Below, one piece after another: positions 35,190 to 47,700 of a DNA stretch of 64,000 bases; the first letter of the stretch is position 1; each line of letters starts with the position of its first letter. The position numbers and the translations under genes were made by a program. The notes under the pieces are model-generated. The model worked only from the letters and a program-made list of their open reading frames with translations. It was not told the DNA's origin and did not search any database. This DNA is from Cenococcum geophilum 1.58. Its lineage: Eukaryota > Ascomycota > Dothideomycetes > Gloniales > Gloniaceae. The stretch is taken from positions 992,001-1,056,000 of the forward strand of contig KV748205.1 in NCBI GenBank assembly GCA_001692895.1, in the 5' to 3' direction.

Positions 35190-38100
35190 AGTAGTAGCTA
35201 TGACGGCGTCCACAGCAGCAATTACATTAGGACTAGGTAATAACACTAGTATAGCAAATACTAATTCATAACTAGTTACTATTAGACAGCTACAGGAAAT
35301 GGTTAATTAATTAATAGATAATAATAGGATATTTAAAGAAAGGATTAATGGGATCGGAGCAGCTAAGGTTAAGTTACCCTTAATTAAATAATTCTTAGGA
35401 GAGAAGTTAAAGCTTAAAGGATTTCTTATATAAATATACTTTAAGGTTATATAGGAAGGAGTTAAACTAGGAACGCCTATAGATTAAGTTACTTACGTAG
35501 GATTATTCTTAATGGGAAGGGCACTTAAGTAGTTTAAATCTTACCTTATAGAGGTATAGGAGTATAGTATAATAACTACTAACTAGAAGGTATAGTATAT
35601 ATTCTTAAGTTAAAACGGGTTTGTGGAATACTTAACGCAAACATTTAAAAACCTGGAGGCAACTACTATAGTAGAAAAAAAGCTTTAAAACCTAGTATAG
35701 AGAACTTTAGTAATTAAGTATACGATATAGTTTTAAATATTAGTAATATAAGTTAAATAGAATAATAAAGCGCTTATAGCATAGTATAAATAAAGACTTA
35801 AGGTAAAAGTCTAAGATATAATTATCCTAATAGAAGATGCGGATACTCTTAGGAATTTAATTAATTAAGTAATTAAGATTAATAATAGGATCTACTAAAG
35901 AGAGTAAACTAAGAAGGGTTAGGATAGAGTTTTATAGTCATATAAGGCGTAGAGTACGCATTAACAAAGTTAAAGTTAAAAACTATAGTATAGCGTAGAG
36001 CTAATAGACCTAAGTGGGACTAAAGAATCTAAAAAATAAAATAAGAAATTATGGAAACCTAGAGAATAAGGATTAAGTAATTAGAGATTTAAGGAGTAGA
36101 GGCTAAACTAGGGGTCTTAGTAGTAGAAGACGTTTAGGCGGACTTTATAGTAAGAAAAATGGTTTAAAGAAGGGGCTTATATAAATTGCGGAAAATAGGA
36201 TTACTATGTTAAGGACTATAGAAGTAGTTAGAGTTACTATATAGTAAAAGGAATAAGACTAGTAGACAATATATATATATAGAGGGATAATAATATGCTA
36301 TAAGAAACAAAAGAATATTTAATTAAAAGTTTTGCATTTTATTATAATAACGCATACCAAATTTATAAGGACGCTAAGTATAGCGTAAGCTATTAGCCGC
36401 AGGAGCTAAAACTATTAGAGTTTAAAGGAACTAATAAACTAGTTCGTAGATTGGATATTAAGGATAATAAGTTTAATATAGGCAAAATATTTAGTGACGA
36501 TAAGGTAATAAAGGTAGCTTACTAGGAGTATATAGACCTTAGAGATATTATATAAGAGGTAGAGAATAATTCTACTATAGAATAGGGAATATTAGTAGGG
36601 ATTAAGACCCTACTAAATACGATGTCTATCGCTTTATAAGACGTAAGAAAAGTAGGATAGTAAACTACTTTGGCACTTAATAAAGGTAAAAGGCTAAAAG
36701 CTTAAGATAAGATAAGGTAGGCTTAAGGACCTATAACGGATAATAACTAATAGAGTAGAGTAACGGCTTAGTTTAGTAATATATAAATAAGCTTAGGACG
36801 AAGTTTCCTAAAGGTATAAGACTCTTAAGACGAGATAAGTAAGATTTAAGACTCTTAAAACGAGATAAAAACACTAAAGAAGCCTAGTTAGACTATGGCT
36901 AGAGTAAAGCTTAAGATAGAAGTAAGCTTAGGATTAAAAATCTTATAGGACTAAGATTTTAGCAATAGAATAAGGACTATTAAAGAAATTGTGAGTAAGG
37001 CTTAGTAATAGGATTAAAATATTAATACTATAATTAAGAAGTAAGAAAACTTTAAGGATCTACTTATAAGACGTAAACTAAAAAAAACTATAGAAGAATT
37101 TAGGTAAAGAATTATCGTATAGCAAGAATAGAAACCAGATAAGAGATCTAGTTACTAGGTTATATAAGGGACAGAGCACCTATATAAAGAATTACTAATA
37201 GGCCTAAGGCAGGCATACTAAGAGCTAAATAGCTTACTAAAATGGAAAATAAAGAGGATTTAAAAATCCCTATTAGGTTCAAAGAATAATATATAAAGGG
37301 CTATTACAATATAGTAATAAGAAGATACTTCTTTACGGATAAGCTAAATATACTCTAATAGCTATACTAAAAGTGGTATAGGCAACAATATAATAATAAG
37401 GAGGAAGATTTCTATATGTGGTTAAATAAACAAGTTATTTAGGACTACTTAATTATAGAGAAGGCCATAACTTATATTAAAGGAGCCTTAATTATAACGT
37501 TAAAGGATCTAGAGAAATAATTAGAGGACTAGAAAAGCAAGAGATATAACTTAGTACCCGCGAATAAAGTTAAAACATTTAGATTAATACGGTAAAGGTT
37601 TAAACTTAAAAATAAAAATAAGTTAAGAGTTAACCTAAAGCACCTAGTATACTATACGCTATTATAGATTGCATATATAGACGATATATATAAGATATAT
37701 ATATATATATATAAAGAATTAGAAGTACCCTATAAGGATATATTAGGCGCTAAATAAGCAATAGTATAGAAATGCTAAGTATATACACAGCTGGCATCTA
37801 ATAGAAGTTTAAGAGTTAGGAGATTTAATACTTTAACTAGAAAGATTTCTTACGGAAGAATACCTAGATAAATAATAGTGGTAAGAATGCCTAAAGAATA
37901 CGTATCTATAGTATATTAAGGATAAAAAGCGAACTAGATATTAGCTAAAGAGTAAGCTAAGTATATAAGGATTAAATAGCTAATAGTTAGGAAAAGTAGA
38001 GGCCTATAGGACTAGAGGGAGCCAGTAGTAGAGCCTTAGACCCTTAAAGGAATTTAAGGACAATACTTAAATTTATAAGTTAATTAGTAAGATTAATAGT

Positions 38101-41100
38101 TTAAAGTATTAATAGATGGTGGAGCGATATGGAACTATATTTTATTAATAGTAGTTAAAAAAATAGGATTACCTTATAGATAGAAGGAACAACTTTACCT
38201 ATTAGTTATAATTTTAGGAGATCTAATAACCTATAGAGAAGGGATTATTAACCTTAAAATAGGACCTATTTAAATAACTATTAAAGGAAGATAAATTAAA
38301 ATGTCTTTTAATATCCTACTATTAGGACGGGATAAGGCAGTATTAGGAATACCTTAGTTATAAGAATATAACCTAAGGATTAATTAGATTATAGGGCAGG
38401 TTAATATTAAAGATACTTAATAATATAAAATATAATAATAAACTAAGTTAGTATAGTACTAAGTTAGAGTAATATATAAAGAGACTAAATAAGGCTTAAG
38501 TTATATATTAAAGAGATACTATAAGTATGGTAAGAAACTATAAAGCCTAAAAAGTAAAAAGCTAGTAGATTATATAGTATAGAACTATAAAATAGAGTTA
38601 GAACTAGAAATAAGTTTAAGGTTCTTTCTAACCTACAAGCTTACTAAAGAAGAGTTAAGAGTACTTAAAAAGTTTATTTAGGAAAACTTATAAAAGGGAT
38701 ATATTAGACTATTATAGTTATTAGTAGGTTATCTAGTACTATTTATACTAAAGAAGAACGGAAAACTTAGGTTATGCATTAACTATAGGTAGTTAAATAG
38801 CATTACTTAAAAGGATAGGTATTCTTTACCCTTAATTAGCGAAATTTAGGATTAGATAGGTAATATATAAATCTTTATAAAGATAGATCTAAGATAGGCG
38901 TACCATTAGATTAAAATTAAGGAAGGTAATAAATAAAAGGCAGCCTTTAGGTTAAGAGAAGGACTATATAAACTATTAGTTATATAATTTAGATTAACAA
39001 ATATACCAGTAATATTTTAGAAACGAATTAATAGTATATTAGGAGAATACCTTAATAAATTTATTATAGTATACCTTAACGATATTATTATCTATATAAT
39101 AACTAAGGAAAAATATAGGGAATATATTAAATAGGTCTTAAAGAGACTATAGAAAGAATAGATGCTAGTAGCAATTAAGAAATGCGAGTTCTTTATAAGG
39201 AAGACCGATTTTATTAAATTTATTATTAAACTAGGCTATATTAGTATAGACCTAAAGAAAGTTAAAGCTGTAGTAAGTTAGTAAGAACTAGAAAATATAA
39301 TATAGTTAAGGTTATTTTTAGGGTTTTATAACTACCATAGAAGGTTTATAGCATAATAATTAAAAAATATTAAACCGTTTACTAGGCTTATAAAAAAAGA
39401 GGAACTATAGGTATAGGGAGACAAATAAAAAAAGTTGTTTAAAAAACTTAAGGAGTTATTTACCTAGGAGCCAATCCTTAAAATTTACTAACTAGGGTTA
39501 GACATAGTTGTGGAAACGGATATATTAGACTACGTATTAGGAGTATATTTGCTATAAAAGTATAAGGACGTATAGCATTTAGTAGTATACTATAGTTGGA
39601 AGATAACACTACTAAAGTTAAACTATAACGTCTATAATAAGGAGCTGTTAGGTATAGTTATAGCACTAAAGAAATAAAGAGCATTCTTATAAGGTATAGA
39701 GAAACTATTTATAGTTAAGATAGATTATAAGAACTTAATAGGGTTTCTAATAATAAAAGAACTTAATTAGAGGTAGATTAAATAGGTAGAGATACTTACG
39801 GAATACTATTTTAAGATTTAGTATACTAAAGGAACTAAGAATATAAGGGCAGACGTACTTAGTAGAAAAGCTAAACTATAGAATAATAAGAAGCTATTAG
39901 GAGCAATACTATATAGAGATAAGGACGGATTAATTAGGTATAATTACCCTAAACTGGCAGTAACTTAAGAGAATAATAAACTAGAAAGAGTTTATAAGAC
40001 ACTAGAGAGCTTTTAGGTATAAAAAATTCTAGAAGTATAACTAGAAGATTTATAGATGGATATATATATAAATTAAGAAGCGAAGTATATCCTAAACAGC
40101 ATAGCAGAGCATTTCGTGGAAGATTTCTATAAGGGAATAACTTAAGAACATAATAGAGTAACAGGCTTAGTATTAAGACTATAAGAAGAATATATTATTA
40201 ATAGAATCTAGGGCATGGCCAGAAAAGTAATAAAAGAGTATTTAGATTATTAGAGAAATAAACTAATAAGGCATAAGCTATATAGAGGGCTACAACCTAT
40301 TAAAATACTAGAGAGACTATAAGAGGTTATATTATAGGGCTTTATTATTAAGTTACTAAAGTTAAAAGACCCTATTACCAGATAAGAGTATAATGTAATC
40401 TTAGTAATAGTAGACAAGTTAACTAAATAGGGCTACTTTATAGCATATACAGAAGAAATCTTAGTAGAAGATATCGCTAGAATCTATATTAAAGAAGTGT
40501 TTATAAGATATAAAGTACTAAGTAAAATTATATTAGATAGAGATCTAAGATTTATAACAGTATTTTAGGAGGTATTTTTAGCGGAATAAGGAATTAGAGC
40601 AGTAACTTCTACTATATATTATCTGCAGATGAACGGATAAACAGAAAGATTAAATTAGACGCTGGAATAGTATCTAAGGTATTATATTAATTACGCACAG
40701 AATAATTAGGTATTGTTATTATTAGTTATATAGTTTATATATAATATAACACTATAAGAAAGAATAGGTATATTACTATTTAAGGCAAATTACGGGTATA
40801 AGCTAAGAATATTATTATTACTATAATAAGCGAAGAAAACGAGTAGTATAGCTAAAGAAAAAATAAAGACGTTAATAAACCTTTATATAGACCTTATAGA
40901 ATTAGTAAAAAAGGTATAAGATAAAATAAAAAGATATTATAACGCTAAGAGATCTAAGGGACTAGATCTTAAGGAGGGGGACAAAGTATAGCTACTATAT
41001 AAAATTTTTAAGAGTTAACAACTAAGTAAGAAGTTAGACTATATTAGACTAGGACCTTTTAAAATTATATAAACGATTTTACTAGTTATATTTAAGTTAA

Positions 41101-41415
41101 ACCTACTAGCTAGGATAAAGATCTACCCTATATAGTATATTATAATANTAAAGCTAGTATATAGAAATATTAAGCTACTAGTTTATAAAGCAGACACATA
41201 TAGAGGATAAGAAAAAAATAAATAGTAAGTTTTAAAGATTGTTAGTTATAAGGACGTTAATAATAAAATATAGTATAAGGTTAAGTAGATAGGCTATAAT
41301 AAAACTACCTAGAAACTATTAGAGAATCTAAAGAACGCTATAAGAAAGGTATAGGAGTATTAAAAGAAATTAGGTTAGGCAGTATTAATAAAGAAGTATT
41401 ACTAAAAAATAAATT
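35190..41415 (+). pseudogene. E1 gag-pol polyprotein, RIP-inactivated
   Basis: Gag is at about 35200-36000 (GEKLKLKGFLI; LMGRAL..FKSYL). The zinc knuckle read YINCGK.DYYVKDY is at 36180-36230. The protease is near 38105-38330 (VLIDGGAIWNYI; LLLGRDKAVLGIP). RT is at 38750-39330 (LRLCINYR.LNSIT; YLNDIIIYI in place of YLDD). RNase H is at 39480-39900 (VVETDILDYVLGVYL; YNVYNKELLGIVIAL). Integrase is at 40320-40900 (VILVIVDKLTK; DRDLRFITVF; YYLQMNG). The end resembles a chromodomain (KVK.IGYNKTT.KLLENLKNA, 41278-41340). An unusually long stretch of about 1.8 kb between knuckle and protease (36250-38050) has no domain that I recognise. One N lies at 41149. Confidence 0.8.
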
Positions 41416-41654
41416 ACCTAAAGGGAACCTAAGAAGAGCAGTTGCTAAACTACTTAGATTTATTTTCTTCTTAGATAAAAAAGAATCTGTTTTTTTGTTA
41501 CTAAGTTTTTACAAACCGTATTTTATAAGTTTTTACTTTTTAAAACAAACCTTTTTATAACCCTTCTTAAAATAGAGTAACTAAGTAGACACCGCGATAT
41601 AAGCATTTAGGGCCTTCTGTTCCACATTATAAGAATATTTTAATTTAATAAGGG

Positions 41655-41841
41655 TGTCACAGTGCTGTAATAAAGTAGACTAAATAACTACGTTATAGTA
41701 TAAAGAGGGGAAGAAGGTGGAAAGGGGGTATTATATATAAATAGTAGGGCCAGCCGCTAAGTCGCTAGTAGTAGGCTAGCTAATAGTAGGAAATAGTACA
41801 AGACAGTATAAAATAGTATACGTTAGGTTAGTGCCGTAACA
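41655..41841 (-). repeat. 3' LTR of E2
   Basis: 187 bp, paired with 50274-50460; preceded on the minus strand by a polypurine tract. Confidence 0.9.
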
Positions 41842-41972
41842 GTACTCCTCTCCTCTAGATAGTTTAGTCCCTAAATTAAATAGATAACTTAAAAATAGGC
41901 AGTGTATGGGGTTGCCTATTTTTTACTACAAAGATATTAGTTCCGCTTACCGCCCTTAACTAAGCTAATAGC

Positions 41973-41999
41973 GATTTTCTATACCGGGTATAGAAAATC
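41973..41999. other. Perfect 13-bp inverted repeat in E2 3' noncoding region
   Basis: Arms GATTTTCTATACC and GGTATAGAAAATC with a one-base spacer. Flanking sequence extends the symmetry imperfectly (CTAAGCTAATAG against CTAACTAATTAG). It lies between the chromodomain end and the polypurine tract. It could be a terminator-like hairpin or a tiny palindromic insertion. Confidence 0.55.
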
Positions 42000-42097
42000 C
42001 TAATTAGTTAGTTTAGTAAGTAAGGTTAGCAGAACTCCACACTACTACCTAAATCGGTCCGTATAGCGTTTCTTGGCAAGAATTTAGCCAATTAGAT

Positions 42098-42120
42098 AAC
42101 TTTAACCGTCGGTTAAAGTT
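42098..42120. other. Hairpin shared with gypsy A
   Basis: Arms AACTTTAACC and GGTTAAAGTT around GTC, in the same position relative to the chromodomain as the hairpin at 14595-14617. Confidence 0.6.
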
Positions 42121-42810
42121 CTATAACATCTTAACCACTATAAATTTTAATACGGTGGTCGGCCGCAACCTTAGCGTGACTTTTCCTTATCTTATACCCA
42201 GTCTAGGGGTCCTAGCTTCTTAGGGTGTTGCTTATAAAAACGCTATACAGCTTATTTATAACCCTTTAGGTCTTCCTCTAGCTGCTAGGTTATATCCTTA
42301 TAATATTTCTATTTAATTTTATAAGTTAGGCCCTAGGGGTCTTCGTTATATATATTAAGGATTTTCTTAAACTCCTATTTATCTTCTATATTACTATTAT
42401 CGTCTCTCTCTGCTACTTATCCTTATACATTAAGGCGCTCTATAGTATTAATATTTGCTTAGCTAGGGATCTCTTTAGCAGCTTAAAGGCGGACCTTAGA
42501 TATATAAAAGGATTTATTTACTTAGATATAGTCTAGGAGGTCTACTATAACTGCCCCTTAGTATACTGCAAGTACAGGGTACAGGCCGTCCTATTTCTTC
42601 TTAGGTCTATTTATCTTCATATTTTCTAAGCTAACTATAACTATATTGCCTTTATAGAATAATACGCTCTTATCCCTATAGGTATTAGTATTATCTTTAT
42701 AGCGTTGCTATAAAATCCAGGCTAGGGCCTTAAGCTATATTAATATCCGCTTAAAGTAGTTGGCTATAGAGTCTGCGCGGAAGAACTCCTTCTTTACTTA
42801 TATTAATAGT

Positions 42811-42986
42811 TGTCGGTATCACCCGGGGGGGTACTGCAATTGCAATACAAGGTAACTGGTTCTTGATTCATTTGTGTTCTTTCGCAGAGGATCGTAAGGA
42901 TCGCGGTGCCTAAATAGGAGGCTGATGAGTCACCGTAAGGATGACTAATCAGAGACATGACCACGTAACCTCTACTTGTACAGACA
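42811..42986 (-). repeat. 3' LTR of E3
   Basis: 176 bp, paired with 44535-44710. The left neighbour is target copy ATAGT. Confidence 0.92.
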
Positions 42987-42996
42987 CTGGCGACAT

Positions 42997-44070
42997 TTAT
43001 AAAAAGGAAAGAAGGTAAGAAAGTATAAAGGAGAAGTATATAGCAGTACGGTGCCAGCTTAGACGGACTATAGGCGTAACGGTACAATCGTTTAGTTGGT
43101 AGACTCTATCTATATATTCCAATACTGGCAGTTCTTTCTTTGTGCGTAAAACCACCAATATATAGACCCTGTTAACGTAGTATTCGTAGCTTGCAAAGGC
43201 TGTAGGGGGGGGAGGAGCACGCTGGCGTTTAGGGCGCGCTATTAACGTAATTTTTGACGTGGCAGATCTGCAGGGGGGGCAGTAGACGGTGACGTTTGTA
43301 GGCAAGGGGAGCTCGGCCATAGGAAGGTCATTTGAGATAGCTGGAGCTGAGTTGCGCTGTTGCCGGGCAGGTTGCGGAGGTTCGTACGAGCTTGGCTGCC
43401 GTAGGTCCTTGGCTTTGGTTAAGGGGGAGGGTGAAGCTAGCGGGGCTTGTGCGGACGGAGCTTGCGTAGGCGGAGCTTCTGTAGACGGAGCTTGCGTAGG
43501 CGGAGCTTGCGCGGACGGAGCTTGCGCGGACGGAGCTTGTGCGGACGAGGCTTGTGTGGGCGGAGCTTGCGTGGATGGGGCTTGCGCGGACGGAGCTTGT
43601 GTGGACGGAGCAGCTTGCTGGGGTATAGATGCAGCAGGTAGTTGAGGTGTCCTAGGGGTGGTGGCAAGTGGGCGTAATTTGAGACGATAGTTGATAGCAT
43701 ACGAACTGAAGGGTCCTTCGTTGTCGATATATAGCTTGATTTCTGCATCTGACCATTCCGTACGGTTGTTCTCGTGAGCGACGTCGTACAGTGCTTGTGG
43801 TACTGACTTGCTCTTTATATTAAAGACCTATACTCTATTACGTTGGAGTAGTTGTTTAAGTCCCTTAAGTTTAGACCTATCGGCGTTTTTAAATGTCTGC
43901 ACCGTAAAATTGTTAAAGTTCTCTTGGTATGATTCCCATAAGCTCTTGTCCTTAAAGTTATACTTAGTATACTCTTTAATTTTGAAGTTAATGTAGTTGG
44001 TGATATCTTCCGCAGTGGTCTCGTTGGTTAGGGTTATTCCGTTGGCCTAGTTTGGACGTTTGATTGACAT
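42997..44070 (-). pseudogene. E3 gag-like protein, 357 codons with two TAG stops
   Basis: The frame opens at 44070 (MSIKRPN), meets TAG at 44049-44047, and continues ANGITLTNETTAEDITNYIN, FKDKSLWESYQENFNNFTVQ and ADRSKLKGLKQLLQRNRV to a second TAG. It then reads WSDAEIKLYIDNEGPFSSY, a Pro-rich zone with S-(T/A)-Q-A-P repeats (about 43450-43620), and PPQPARQQRNSAPAI, ending 10 bp before the 3' LTR. Both stops fit CAG-to-TAG change. Position and composition suggest a structural (gag) protein. No zinc knuckle, protease or RT is seen, and I do not recognise the family. The start is the first ATG of the frame after the leader. Confidence 0.65.
43435..43615. repeat. 15-bp minisatellite coding S-T/A-Q-A-P in E3
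   Basis: About 11-12 units of GCTTGCGCGGACGGA (plus strand), each one pentapeptide on the minus strand. The variants GCGT/TGTG and GGCGGA/GACGGA keep the reading frame. The plus-strand open frame at 43289-43645 is a shadow of this array. Confidence 0.85.
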
Positions 44071-44195
44071 AATAACTGGCGTAGATTGTGGTGTTCGTGG
44101 TGTAGGTCGTAGTGTAGGGTTATAGTGTAGGTAGGGGTGCTGCTGACGCTGCTGGGTGTACTGGCGCTTAGTAAAGAGGTCGTACTGGGTATTGA

Positions 44196-44515
44196 TTTGC
44201 GTGGTGGACGCGAACCGAACGAAGCCTTGGTAGGAGTCGGTTCTTCTTAGCAAACGCGACGTGATCGACGGGCCTTGGTAGGAGCGATCGCGTGGTGTCT
44301 CTCTTCGGAATTGCTTGGTAGGAGCGATCGCGTGTTGTCTCTTGTGGTAGATTTTGCGTGATGGACGCGAACCGAACGAAGCCTTGGAGGAGTCGGTTCT
44401 TTAAGTTCCTAGGGCCTATACAGGAAGGGTTCTCCTTAGCAAACACAACGTGGTCGACGGGCCTTGGTAGGAGCGATCGCGTGGTGCCTCTCTTCGTAAT
44501 AACACCTGGCTGATC
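44196..44515. repeat. Direct repeats with GCGATCGC in the E3 leader
   Basis: A block of GAACCGAACGAAGCCTTGG, then GAGTCGGTTCTT, GCAAACGC(G/A)ACGTGATCG-like sequence, and CTTGGTAGGAGCGATCGCGT, occurs at about 44213-44310 and again at 44370-44495. A third partial copy holds only the GCGATCGC part near 44312-44340. The leader lies between the 5' LTR and the gag start. Confidence 0.75.
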
Positions 44516-44534
44516 TGTGATATTAACTGATCAG

Positions 44535-44710
44535 TGTCGGTATCACCTGGGGGGGTACTGCAATTGCAATACAAGGTAACTGGTTCTTGATTCATTCGTG
44601 TTCTTTCGCAGAGGATCGTAAGGATCGCGGTGCCTAAATAGGAGGCTGATGAGTCACCGTAAGGATGACTAATTAGAGACATGACTACGTAACCTCTACT
44701 TGTACAGACA
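44535..44710 (-). repeat. 5' LTR of E3
   Basis: 176 bp, paired with 42811-42986. The right neighbour is target copy ATAGT (44711-44715). Confidence 0.92.
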
Positions 44711-47700
44711 ATAGTATTAATAAGCGGGGGCTAGTAGGCTTAATTCCAAGGCGAGAGTTAAAGCCATAGTTTGCAAAAAACGGGGAGATACCTATGCTCT
44801 TATTAACTTAGTTATTTATAGTAAACTTAGTAAGCGGTAGGTAGTTAACCTAGTTATCCTATATAAAGCTAACAAAAGCATAGAGGTATTTATTTACGGC
44901 AGCGTTAATAATTTTAGTTTGGCTGTCCATTTCTAGGTACTAGGCTAAGCTTAGTTATAAGATTATCTTAAGGCGTTTACTTAGTTATTGCCAGAAGTCG
45001 CTAATAAATTATATGCTATAATTAGAGATAATTATACTTGGTATACTATAGAGCTTATACACGTTATTAATAAAGCTATTAACTAGCTCCTTTATTAAGA
45101 GTTCTATTACTAAAATAAGGTATTATATTTTAGTTAGGCGGTCTATAATAATAAGGATATATTTATATACCTTACCATAGTATTAGTATACCGGTAGTAT
45201 TGTAATATAGTTAATTAAGATATCGGTTTATGGGCGAGTAAGTAATTCTAGTAGCTTTAGGAAACCAAATGGGGTAGAACGGGAAGTCTTAGTGTAAAAG
45301 TATAGGGTATAGTCTTTAACGAAGGTAGCTATAAACTAGGAGATTCCTAGCCACCAGTATATTTGGTTTAAGAGGTTAAAAGTCTTAACCCAATTAGGGT
45401 AACTAGCGGGGCCACTACTATAAGAGTAATAGGTAACTTCTAGGTAAAGGTCTAGGGCGTTAGGGACAAAGAGATGTTAGTAGAAGTAGATCTATTTGTT
45501 AATAATACTATATTCTAACTTATTACAATAGAGTAATTTCCTAATCTTTTTTAGCTAATAGTAAGCTTTCCAATTACGTAGAGCTGCTACTATATCTCTT
45601 ACAAGTTTATTCTCCTAGTATCCTAACCAGATTAACTTATCTAGTAACCTTTTAGCTATTTTAGGGTTTAGAGCGGCTATAAACTCCGCGTTATTAGAGT
45701 TACGGGACTTATATAGTAATTCTTCTAAGATTATAGGGTTAACTTTCTAGGGTAGTATAATAACTTAGGCTTAGTAGCGGAGGCGTTTATTATCAGCGTC
45801 CTTAGGCCTTATTCCTAGTAGCTAGCTTAGGGCATTAGAGAGCATAGCTTTGCTACTAGGTCTATATATAATTATAAAGTTAAACTATAAAAGGAACTCT
45901 GCCTACCAAACTTAGCGCTAGTTTAGCTGCTTAGTAGTTATAAACGTCTATAGGTTCTTATAGTCGGTAATAATTTTAAACAGCTCCTTAGTCCCTTATA
46001 GCTTAGGACGCCATTCCTCTAAAGCCTTAATAATAGCTAAGAGTTCTTTATTATAGATCTTATAGTTATACTCTAGCGTAAAGTGCTTTACAGAGAAGAA
46101 TGCGACTAATCTTAATTTTCTATTATTATTATACTAGGAAAGGACTCCGCCAAAAGCCTAATTTAATACGTCTATCTCTACTACTATTTTCTTTATATAG
46201 TTATAGTATGCTAGTACTAGTGCTAAAGTAAAGGCTCCCTTAAGGGCCTTAAACGATTTAGCTTATTCTAGTCCCTATAGCCATCCGATATCCTTCTTTA
46301 GGAGTTTTATTATAGGTATAGTAATAATAGAGTAGCCTTAGATAAATCGTTGGTAGAAGTTCGCGAAGCTAAGAAATTATTATAGTTCTTTAATTAATAT
46401 TAGGTCCTTCTATTTCTATAAAGCCTATACCTTCTTAGAGTCCATAGTTATACTATTAGTTAAGATAATTAAGCCAAGATATTTTATTTTAGTAGAGTAA
46501 AACTTAAACTTATTAATATTAATCTGAAGTCCAGCATTACTAAGTCTTTAGATAATTTTATTTATATACTTAGTATACTTAGCGCGTGTTTTAAAAAAGA
46601 CAAGGACGTTATTAAGGTAGGCAGTGTAGTAGTCATTAAGGGCGTTATATAGAATATAGTTAATATAGTTCTAAAACGTAGCGGGTGCGTTATAGAGGCC
46701 AAATAGTATAACTAATATTTTATAAAGTCTAAACCGGGTAATAAATGCTATAAGCTACTTATGGCCCTCCACAATCTAGATCCAGTTAAACGCAGCAATT
46801 ATATTAAATTTAGTAAAGTACTTAGCACTATAAAGTGCGTCAAGTGTCTCATAGATTAGTAGCAGTAGGTATTAATTCTTAATAGTAACTATATTTAGGC
46901 CTTAGTAGTTATAGCAGATTTATATACCGCTACTAGGCTTAGTAGCGAGGAGGAGTAGTACGGTAGCTAGTAAGGTTGATTCGCGAATAAAACCCTTATC
47001 CAGTATCTTATTAATCCACTTCTTTACACACCTAAGTTTAGCAGGTAAGAGTAGTCTATTTTTATAGTATGGGGCCTAGTTTCTAAGGGTAATCTTAATT
47101 TTATAGTCCTATAGTTAGTGGGCAGCTTATCTACGTTCTTAGGGAGAAAGTGCTTAATATATTTACTAAACTCCTTTAGTAGGCGTTATAGAATGTCTTC
47201 GCGGGTCAATCCTAGTTTGCTTTTTAGGAATTTTTTAACATTAGTATTAACTATCTTCCAACGTAAAAGCTTAGGTTTAGTTTTTAGATTTATCTTAAGG
47301 AAGTTATAGAAATAGGGGGGGGAGCACTTTACGGGCTTCCTTTATTGTATAGTCGCCTTTTACTAGCTAGCGGAAAGACCTTTTTAATAGGTTTGGTACT
47401 TCTATTAGGCCTATAGGCAGCTTTTTAAGCAGCTATTAGTGCTTATTTTATTTAACTAGTTCTACTAGCTCCGCTATATAGATCCTTATTACCTTTACGT
47501 CTTTTTGTTTATAGAACTGGGTAAAATTAATAGTATAAGTGCATTTAATATCGTTTAGGTTAGGGCGTGTCTGGTTCTTTAGTGCTACGGCTAGGCTAGC
47601 ATAGCTTAGTTAACCTAGGGGGGCGGAAATAAGGCGGCGGCCCTATATAGTACGCGCGGGAGATAGGTATAAGGTTAGGCGTTATAGTGGCGCGGTTTCT

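Larger units (their letters stand above)
42811..44710 (-). mobile_element. E3: 1.9-kb gag-only LTR element, youngest in the nest
   Basis: Two 176-bp LTRs (42811-42986 and 44535-44710) begin TGTCGGTATCACC and end TTGTACAGACA on the plus strand, with ATAGT duplicated outside (42806-42810 and 44711-44715). The LTRs differ at four sites, all C/T. CpA and TpG are common here, so the element is barely RIP-mutated compared with its host. It encodes a single gag-like frame on the minus strand and no pol domain, so it must rely on other elements for mobility. Confidence 0.92.

Noticed and set aside
43289..43645. 118-codon plus frame (Gly-Ala-Cys-Ala-Asp repeats)
   Set aside because: Shadow of the E3 coding minisatellite; the minus frame is continuous with the gag-like protein.
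44047..44682. Minus frames of 68-92 codons near the E3 5' LTR
   Set aside because: They overlap the LTR and the leader repeats and are not in the gag frame.
47118..47309. 63-codon plus frame
   Set aside because: Antisense to E2 pol.
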